DNA of 11,953 nt from CAUZJO01 sp963580245 (GTDB lineage: Bacteria > Sumerlaeota > Sumerlaeia > MVZB01): positions 1-11,953 of the forward strand of contig CAUZJO010000141.1 in NCBI GenBank assembly GCA_963580245.1, in the 5' to 3' direction. The notes under the pieces were generated by a model. The model was given only the letters and a program-made list of their open reading frames with translations. It did not search any database and was not told the DNA's origin. Shown here one piece after another: positions 6,901-11,953 of this stretch. Within the stretch, counting starts at the first letter, position 1, and the number at the start of each line of letters is the position of its first letter. The position numbers and the translations under genes are program-made.

Positions 6901-9789
6901 TCATCGAATGAATCCGAACGACAACCAGTGGGGGCTCTTGATGGAGTTCTGGTCCTCTCGCGATTGCGGAACGACCAGGATGGACGCGGCGCGATCGCGC
7001 AGCTCGGGTGGGACGGGGCCGGTGTTGGGATGCGGGAAATCGCTGGTCAGTTCACCGTCTTCGTTTAGGAACGCGGACAAATCATACGTCACGGCCTGGT
7101 CGTCGGTTGCGAGAAACTCCCCGGTGCCATACCCATAGGTCTCGCGAAGCCTCGCGGCATTTTCGGGCTCCTCAACCGAACCGACGGGGTGACAGGCGTC
7201 GCAGTTTTGGGGGACCTTGCTGACGGTGTGATGGAAGAAGGGATTCCAGCCGAAGCCGACCTTCCCATCACCGCTGGTGCGGACCTTGTCCCAAAATTGC
7301 GGCCGCCCGACTTCATCGGTGTACCTCATGAAAATGCTCATCGAGCTACACAGCGGCGTGATCTTGCCGCGAGCGTTGAGGCCCAGCGCAAAGAACTCGG
7401 TCGAATAGTCATCGCGTTGGGCGAGGATCCCTCCCTGCGTGACCTCGCCCGTCGTCAGATTGAGCTGCACGGAGCGATCGTTCACCTGGATATGGCAGCC
7501 AAAACATGTCTGCCGCCAGGATGTGTGGCACGTATAACACTCCAGTTTATCGGTGTGCGAGAACCCGTTGCCACGGACCCCCATCGCCCGACGCATGCGC
7601 GGATTGGAGCCGCTCTCAAGGATCGCATGGATCTGCGGAATCTCGACTTCGCGGTCTTGGGTGGCCAGCTTCAGGAGAATGCGATCGTCCTCGGCGCGGC
7701 GGATGCGTTTGTGGGGCCAGCCTTTCGAGTTTTTGAAAAAGCCGTCGGCGGGGTCCTCTTCGATCGCGGCGCGGACCGTCCCGTGGCAATCCTCGCAACG
7801 AATCCCCACCTGATAACGTTCCGAGGAGTAGAAATTCCCGTCGCCGTGGACGTCGCCGCCGACGTGGCAATCGGCGCAGACCATCCCGGCCTCGAAATGC
7901 AAATCGGGCGGCGTCTCGTCGATGAAGTTCGTGTTGTCCTCGTCGGTGAAATAGAACTTATCGTCGTGGCCGTAAATCGATCGGCCCAAAGGCACGGCGT
8001 TCTCGGGCGTCTTGTCGTGTGGGAAACCCCCTTCCCGAATGCCGCGATAGGCCAAGCCGATCCGCCCGCCTTGGAAGTGACAATGGGCGCACTGTTCGAC
8101 CGGGATCGCCGTGGTCAATTCATGTTTGATGGGGTGCGGAGGGAAATAGGCCGGGATCGCCGGGTCCGCGGAGCGCGAGAGGCCGTCATCGTCATACAAC
8201 ATGTGACAGGCGGAGCAGCCCGAGGAGCGATATTTACCCGGGTTATCGTTCGGGCCGAAATCGCTCAGATGGCAAGTTGGGCAGGCTTTGGGCAGGTAGA
8301 TGTCGAGCACCGCCTGGATGTTGTCGCGTTCGCCCAGATCGGGCCCACGCAACGCCTCGAAGCCGGCGACGGTGCCCTCCGGAGCCGTCTGGGGGTCAAA
8401 GTGTGGGTTGGTCCGGTCGACCGCCGCGTAGATCGACTCCCGATCCTGGCTGCCCGCCAAGTAGCGGGGGAGCGTGTAGTGCCCGGCATAGGTCGACATG
8501 ACCGACGAGGGAACGGAATCGACGATCTGCTGGTGGCACCCGCCGCCGGTGTCGGCCGGGCTGTCGGCACCGCAGCTCTGGGCCGCCACCCTCAAGTCGC
8601 CCGGATTGACGAATCGCACATAGTCCGCGTCAACTTGATCAAGTTTATCAAGCGCCAGGTTCTTGATGAAACCGGGGCCGCTGGTCGGGAAGACGTGGGC
8701 CTCCTCGTAGGTGTTCGAGTCGTTGTTCCCCCCGTGGCAATCGATGCAATCGAGCGCAAGCCAGGGATGGGGGTCTTCGATGCCGGCGCGCATCCCGCTG
8801 ATCGGATTGAGTGGACGGTGACAACCAATGCACCCGGTCTCGCCCGCGGGCGAGACGATCAGGTCGGGATTGGGCAGTTCCTCCAGCTCGTCGCGCCTGA
8901 GCGTCAGCCGCAGTTTTTCCCGGACCATGAGCCCGTCGCCGTCGGTCAGACTCGCGGTGAGCAGCACTTCCTGGTTCTCGAGGTCGAGGACATTAATGTT
9001 GCGAGGTATGGCGAAGATAAGCCCCAAGGCCTGGGCGTAGCCGTCGCTGCGCAGCAGGAGATCGGCGGTTTGCTCGGCGTCGAGTATCAATCCACTCTCC
9101 ACCTCCAGACGGATCCGAATCGTGGCCGGCAGTTGCGCGTTCACGCAGCGCGCCTCGACGTGAAGCGTGAGATTGGCCCCGCCTTGAGGAAACGCCGTGA
9201 CCTCGAACAGGTCGCAATTCTGGAGCCGGCCGAAACTACGCGTGTTGCGACCCACGTGCAGGACCAATCCCTCGGGGCATCCGGCCTCCGGTTCCGCGAT
9301 GCGCTCCGCCGGCTCCCCCGCGCAACACGGGGTGCTTATCGGAATCGGGATGAAATCACAACCCGTGGCGGGGTCGCAGTCCGGATCAGTGCAATCACTG
9401 AGAGGGATCACCTGGAAGATTAAGATGCCATCGACCGCCATGGGCGGATCGCCGTCGTCGGTCACGCGAAAATCGATATAAAACGGACCCAGTTGCTCGA
9501 TGCCGGGGGTCCAGGTCAAGACTCCCGTCAGCTCATCGAGTTGCGCCCCCAAGGGGAGGTTGTCCGAGGCGTAGCGCAAGTCGCCGCCTTCGGGATCGCT
9601 CGCATCAATCGGCAACTGGATTGCATGGCCCGGATAGGCCCGATAGATGCCGTGACTAGGCAGGGTGGGAAGTTGGTTCGCGCCCTTTTCGTGGATTTCC
9701 AACGCGACTGAAAAATCTTCCGTCGGTAGGCCCGAAATCAGGGTAATGATCACCAGGCTAATCGAAATACGCGACAAACTATAGTTCAT
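6901..9789 (-). CDS. Exported multihaem c-type cytochrome with Ig-like N-terminal domain
   Basis: This 962-residue protein is expected to carry covalent haems and move electrons in the periplasm or at the cell surface. After a signal peptide (MNYSLSRISISLVIITLISG) comes an Ig-like region at about 52-128 with GHAIQLPIDASDPEGG, LPLGAQLDELTGVLTWTP and FRVTDDG, as in He_PIG domains. A Cys-rich linker and a beta-rich stretch lead to the haem part. Ten CXXCH motifs begin at residues 320, 348, 503, 525, 567, 638, 665, 751, 762 and 863. A further Cys...CH pair with 11 residues between the cysteines lies at 406-419. The frame is open to 9882, but the ATG at 9789 places the signal peptide at the N-terminus; the ribosome binding site there is weak (GGACGG). 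It is not a recognised respiratory enzyme, and its electron donor and acceptor are unknown. The lipoprotein gene lies next downstream, with hairpins between. Confidence 0.93.
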   Translation of the reverse strand: MNYSLSRISISLVIITLISGLPTEDFSVALEIHEKGANQLPTLPSHGIYRAYPGHAIQLPIDASDPEGGDLRYASDNLPLGAQLDELTGVLTWTPGIEQLGPFYIDFRVTDDGDPPMAVDGILIFQVIPLSDCTDPDCDPATGCDFIPIPISTPCCAGEPAERIAEPEAGCPEGLVLHVGRNTRSFGRLQNCDLFEVTAFPQGGANLTLHVEARCVNAQLPATIRIRLEVESGLILDAEQTADLLLRSDGYAQALGLIFAIPRNINVLDLENQEVLLTASLTDGDGLMVREKLRLTLRRDELEELPNPDLIVSPAGETGCIGCHRPLNPISGMRAGIEDPHPWLALDCIDCHGGNNDSNTYEEAHVFPTSGPGFIKNLALDKLDQVDADYVRFVNPGDLRVAAQSCGADSPADTGGGCHQQIVDSVPSSVMSTYAGHYTLPRYLAGSQDRESIYAAVDRTNPHFDPQTAPEGTVAGFEALRGPDLGERDNIQAVLDIYLPKACPTCHLSDFGPNDNPGKYRSSGCSACHMLYDDDGLSRSADPAIPAYFPPHPIKHELTTAIPVEQCAHCHFQGGRIGLAYRGIREGGFPHDKTPENAVPLGRSIYGHDDKFYFTDEDNTNFIDETPPDLHFEAGMVCADCHVGGDVHGDGNFYSSERYQVGIRCEDCHGTVRAAIEEDPADGFFKNSKGWPHKRIRRAEDDRILLKLATQDREVEIPQIHAILESGSNPRMRRAMGVRGNGFSHTDKLECYTCHTSWRQTCFGCHIQVNDRSVQLNLTTGEVTQGGILAQRDDYSTEFFALGLNARGKITPLCSSMSIFMRYTDEVGRPQFWDKVRTSGDGKVGFGWNPFFHHTVSKVPQNCDACHPVGSVEEPENAARLRETYGYGTGEFLATDDQAVTYDLSAFLNEDGELTSDFPHPNTGPVPPELRDRAASILVVPQSREDQNSIKSPHWLSFGFIR

Positions 9790-10436
9790 TACCGTCCGCA
9801 ATACCCCGGAAAAAAGCGCGCAACCGGCTGATCGATGAAGCAGGTTTTGATAGAGATCGCCTTCCGCGCCGACTTCATCCAACCGTCCCCATGAACTCCA
9901 CCGGTATTCTCACCTTATTCACCCGCAAGCGCAAGTTTTGTCTTGAACTAACCCATTTCCCGCAGTTCAGAGCTTAGAAGTGCCCGTTTTCGAGGAAATT
10001 TTCATTTTTAGGGTAAAAGTCTGCACTACATTTTGAATTCTTTTGGATCGGTTCGGCAGTGGAAGCCCCAGACGCTGGAGCAGAATCGCGAGGTGTTTTT
10101 CGGGACGGCTGACGGTCCGCAGGCGGATGATGCTGAGACCGACCCTGAGACGGCGCATGATGTGGATCCTCACCGCCGAGCCTATCACAGTCGGTTCCAA
10201 TTACACGAGAACCGCGCCTCAAACGCCGATAAACGCCCGTAGCGGCGGTTTCCGCCGTGCGCGTGTGTTCAAAGGTCGCTGGCGAAATCGAGAAAAATAA
10301 AAAATCGTGAGCGCCGGGCCTCCGACGACCCGCCCCCCCCCCCGGCCTTTTCGTGTGGAGGGGGTGGCCCCCCTCCGTCGCAACCAACTTCAAGCGAGCC
10401 GCCCGCGCAACCGCCGGCACGCACCGACGCCGGCGG
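9790..10436. other. Long intergenic region without a recognisable gene
   Basis: No convincing gene is seen in these roughly 650 bases. A 77-codon minus-strand frame at 9967-10200 and an overlapping 148-codon frame have no recognisable motif, so I do not call either. The part near 9790-9960 should hold the cytochrome promoter, but no clear box stands out. Also seen are a CGGCGG/CCGCCG hairpin at 10243-10257 and a run of C bases near 10332-10343. Confidence 0.4.
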
Positions 10437-10475
10437 ACGAAGAAAGGCCCCGGTGAGGAGGTCCTCAGCCGGGGC
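10437..10475 (-). terminator. Strong terminator-like hairpin left of tRNA-Val
   Basis: GCCCCGGTGAGGA (10447-10459) pairs with the segment at 10462-10475 over 13 bp with one bulged G and a 2-base loop. Read on the minus strand it is followed by CCTTTCTTCG. It lies downstream of tRNA-Val on the same strand and could end the tRNA transcript. Its first stem arm is part of the inverted repeat described separately. Confidence 0.6.
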
Positions 10476-10519
10476 GGGAATGTTTCCGGAATGTTTCCGG
10501 GAACGGGGCCGGAATCGGG
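10466..10519. repeat. Left arm of inverted repeat flanking tRNA-Val
   Basis: Bases 10479-10519 (41 bp) are an exact reverse complement of 10761-10801, and CAGCCGGGGC at 10466-10475 matches again after a short mismatch. Inside the arm the 11-mer AATGTTTCCGG occurs twice in tandem. The arm runs outward, away from the tRNA, into a terminator-like hairpin. Confidence 0.9.
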
Positions 10520-10597
10520 CCCGAACGGAGGCGGTATTGGGGTTTTATGGCCTTACGTGATTTATTACAAAACCCCTGATTTTATTGGCCGAAATGC

Positions 10598-10674
10598 TGG
10601 TGGGTGGAGCGGGACTCGAACCCGCGACTCCCAGCTTGTAAGGCTGGTGCTCTAGCCATCTGAGCTACCCACCC
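10598..10674 (-). tRNA. tRNA-Val (anticodon UAC)
   Basis: The minus strand folds as a full cloverleaf. The acceptor stem is GGGTGGG with TCCACCC, closing with one G-T pair. The D stem is GCTC/GAGC, the anticodon stem is CCAGC/GCTGG around loop CTTACAA (anticodon TAC), the variable loop has 5 bases, and the T arm is GCGGG-TTCGAGT-CCCGC. Discriminator A is followed by an encoded CCA. Total length is 77 bases with CCA. It reads GUA valine codons, and probably other GUN by wobble. Confidence 0.97.
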
Positions 10675-10682
10675 CAAAAACA

Positions 10683-10710
10683 CTTATAAGTTAAAGGGTA
10701 CCAGTGTCTT
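10683..10710 (-). promoter_or_regulatory. Candidate sigma-70 promoter of tRNA-Val
   Basis: On the minus strand AAGACA (-35, 10705-10710) and TATAAG (-10, 10683-10688) are 16 bases apart. The -10 lies eight bases before the mature tRNA 5' end, implying a very short leader. A TTGACT further upstream has no well-spaced -10. Confidence 0.4.
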
Positions 10711-10760
10711 AGGGTGAGTCAAGCCAATTCCGTGAATCCTTCATTCCGGTCTCATTTCGA

Positions 10761-10815
10761 CCCGATTCCGGCCCCGTTCCCGGAAACATTCCGGAAACAT
10801 TTTAGGCCCCGGCTG
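10761..10815. repeat. Right arm of inverted repeat flanking tRNA-Val
   Basis: Bases 10761-10801 are the exact reverse complement of 10479-10519. GCCCCGGCTG at 10806-10815 matches the left arm again after a short mismatch with a one-base length difference. The two arms are 241 bp apart with the tRNA between them, and each continues outward into its own hairpin. Confidence 0.9.
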
Positions 10816-10841
10816 GTTTTGCACTGTCCGGGGTTTCTTTT
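10807..10841 (+). terminator. Terminator-like hairpin right of tRNA-Val
   Basis: CCCCGG (10807-10812) pairs with CCGGGG (10828-10833) around a 15-base loop, followed by TTTCTTTT. It points away from the tRNA on the plus strand. It is the counterpart of the hairpin at 10437-10475, with the same stem base but a different loop. No plus-strand gene is evident upstream of it within the window. Confidence 0.55.
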
Positions 10842-10917
10842 GTACCCCACGCATGGCGCGGACCTAGGAGCCTGTCTGAGAATCTCTCGTGGCGGGATGA
10901 AGAAATCGAATGATCGC

Positions 10918-10947
10918 TTGACATTTATTTGACGCAAGAATTATCAT
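10918..10947 (+). promoter_or_regulatory. Near-consensus sigma-70 promoter
   Basis: TTGACA (10918-10923) is a perfect -35, and TATCAT (10942-10947) matches five of six -10 positions, 18 bases apart. It would drive plus-strand transcription into the broken IS1182-type fragment from 10996 and is probably the old transposase promoter. Confidence 0.5.
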
Positions 10948-10995
10948 TAACGCAGGAACAAGCGAACCTATTTCCGACCCTTTCAGCCCGATCAG

Positions 10996-11421
10996 TTGCT
11001 CCTGTTGCCGCCTGACCTGCGCCAGTGGCTGCCGCCCGATGATCTGGCGTTCTTCATCATGGATATCGTCGACCAGCTCGACCTCAGTCCCAATCTACCG
11101 AAAACACGGCGGGTCCAAAGCAGGCCAGCCGCCCTACGATCCGCGGATGATGGTCGGTTTGGTGATCTAAGCCTATCGCGTGGGCGCGCCCAGCTCGCGC
11201 AAGATCGAACAGTCGACCTATCACTCGGTCCCCTTTCGCGTGCCGGCGGCCGATCAGCACCCCGATCATGAACCGATCGCGGATTTCCGCAAGCGCCGCC
11301 TCCGTAAGTTGGCGGGGTTGTTTGTGCAGGCGTTGCGCTTGCGCCGCTCGCGGATGGGCAAGATCCGCGAAGCGATGGCGGACTCGAAGCAAGAAGAGGT
11401 CGAGGCTCAAGCGCGCCGCGC
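10996..11421 (+). pseudogene. IS1182-family transposase, N-terminal remnant
   Basis: The translation starts LLLLPPDLRQWLPPDDLAFF and IVDQLDLS, the typical N-terminus of IS1182-type DDE transposases. At about 11092 one extra base shifts the frame, after which IYRKHGGSKAGQPPYDPRMM follows in the second frame. A TAA at 11168 then sits where the family has Tyr, followed by AYRVGAPSSRKIEQSTYHS and HPDHEPIADFRKR. After FVQALRLRR the sequence jumps to MGKIREAMADSKQEEVEAQA, which resembles a later part of the family, so the central part with the first catalytic Asp appears deleted. The C-terminal half is missing, and the fragment abuts minus-strand transposase sequence near 11418-11446. It cannot encode an active enzyme. 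Confidence 0.8.
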
Positions 11422-11669
11422 GTATGATTACGGTAGGCAATGCTAATGGAAACAGGCGCGGTCTCGCGCAGGTGCTTGAGCAGACGCGTCAGCACGCGGA
11501 CCGAATCGTTGAGCAGACGCGCGCCGACCGGATGGGAGATGTCGGTCTGGGCCACACTCGTGTCATGGGGCGCCGCGCGGCCGTCTTCGGCTTCTTTTTT
11601 AACGCCCAACCGCACGACGGCTTCGTTGACGATCTGCATCGTTTCGGGCGAGATCATTTTGATCAGATC
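11418..11669 (-). pseudogene. ISNCY-type transposase fragment
   Basis: On the minus strand the translation reads LIKMISPETMQIVNEAVVRL, then DTSVAQTDISHPVGARLLND, SVRVLTRLLKHLRE and finally YRNHTR. The pattern of a catalytic Asp before T-V-x-T-x-I-x-x-P and S-x-LL-x-D-x-VRVLTRLL is typical of ISNCY/IS1202-like transposases; a more distant IS5 relative is possible. It is in frame with the IS5-type fragment to its right but switches family at about 11669 with no start of its own, and it is cut off at about 11418 where the plus-strand IS1182 fragment begins. It is a remnant, not a gene. Confidence 0.6.
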
Positions 11670-11953
11670 GTTGACCCGAGAGAGCTGACTGGGCTTGATC
11701 GCCTTGAGCGCCAGTCCCGCCGCGATCGTCTCCTTGAGCATCGCTTCGGCGCCCGCCGCTCCCACGCGCTTGCGCCAATAAGTCATGCTGGAGGGATCGA
11801 TGGGCGGCCGTGCTCGAAGTGTTTCATGCCGCTCAGTGCCTTCCAATACGGGTTCTCGACCCATCCGGCCACCACGTCCTCGTCGCTCAGGTCGAACGTG
11901 AACTTAAGGTAATGCAACGCCACCATCAGCCGCGTGTAGCGGCCCGGCGCGCC
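11670..11953 (-). pseudogene. IS5-type transposase fragment, frameshifted and running off the window
   Basis: Read on the minus strand from the right edge, the translation gives TRLMVALHYLKFTFDLSDED, VVAGWVENPYWKALSG and MKHFEHG. After the loss of one base near 11817 it continues in another frame as PIDPSSMTYWRKRVGAAG, AEAMLKETIAAG and IKPSQLSRVN. This is the usual N-terminal region of IS5-type transposases. The catalytic core that should follow RVN (VDTTVQ) is replaced by the ISNCY-type fragment. The 5' end lies outside the window. Confidence 0.78.

Noticed and set aside
7189..9423. 744-codon plus-strand open frame
   Set aside because: It lies antisense to the multihaem cytochrome, whose CXXCH motifs prove the minus-strand reading. 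The plus-strand product has no motif and the composition of a GC-rich shadow.
9967..10200. 77-codon minus-strand frame
   Set aside because: No ribosome binding site or recognisable motif, and it overlaps another open frame. I could not support it as a gene.
10322..10346. C-rich run (CCCGCCCCCCCCCCCCGG region)
   Set aside because: Probably a homopolymer tract of no function or of uncertain length in the assembly. No coding frame depends on it.
10714..10932. 72-codon plus-strand frame across the right repeat arm
   Set aside because: It covers the inverted repeat and a terminator-like hairpin, has no recognisable domain, and is better explained by those elements.
1..11953. CRISPR array or defence system
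   Set aside because: No regularly spaced repeats and no cas, toxin-antitoxin or restriction-type gene is visible. The repeats present are inverted pairs.

Overview
The window looks like chromosomal DNA from a Gram-negative, GC-rich bacterium, probably from an uncultured or poorly sampled lineage. The grounds are a lipoprotein with a lipobox, a PEP-CTERM protein (which implies an exosortase elsewhere in the genome), a large exported multihaem c-type cytochrome, and decayed insertion sequences. The sequence does not fix the phylum.

Layout. Bases 1-384 hold nothing I recognise. A 29-bp inverted repeat (385-485) follows, just past the end of a minus-strand long-chain polyprenyl diphosphate synthase gene (516-1493). 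Divergent from that is an aldo/keto reductase with C-terminal 4Fe-4S motifs (1685-2828), whose frame is broken by one extra base near 1850. Next comes a secreted PEP-CTERM protein gene (3093-3677). It has a sigma-54-like promoter and an upstream dyad, and it ends in a good terminator. Three minus-strand genes converge on it: endonuclease III, a CheD-like protein and an HDOD protein. The last two overlap by ATGA and must be co-transcribed. Further right, also on the minus strand, are a small lipoprotein and a 962-residue cytochrome with ten CXXCH motifs, one CX11CH candidate and an Ig-like N-terminal domain.

From 9790 to about 10436 no gene is evident. A tRNA-Val(UAC) gene (10598-10674, minus) then sits in the middle of a long inverted repeat whose two arms each run outward into a terminator-like hairpin. 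From 10918 to the right edge is a graveyard of insertion sequences: a broken plus-strand IS1182-type transposase fragment abuts a minus-strand chimera of an IS5-type and an ISNCY-type fragment.

The genes do not form one pathway. The best functional links are the CheD-like/HDOD pair, which suggests a signalling module, and the cell-envelope group (PEP-CTERM protein, lipoprotein, cytochrome). The most unusual observations are the CheD homologue with altered catalytic positions, the candidate CX11CH haem site, the sigma-54/dyad arrangement before the PEP-CTERM gene, and the tRNA flanked by outward-facing repeats.
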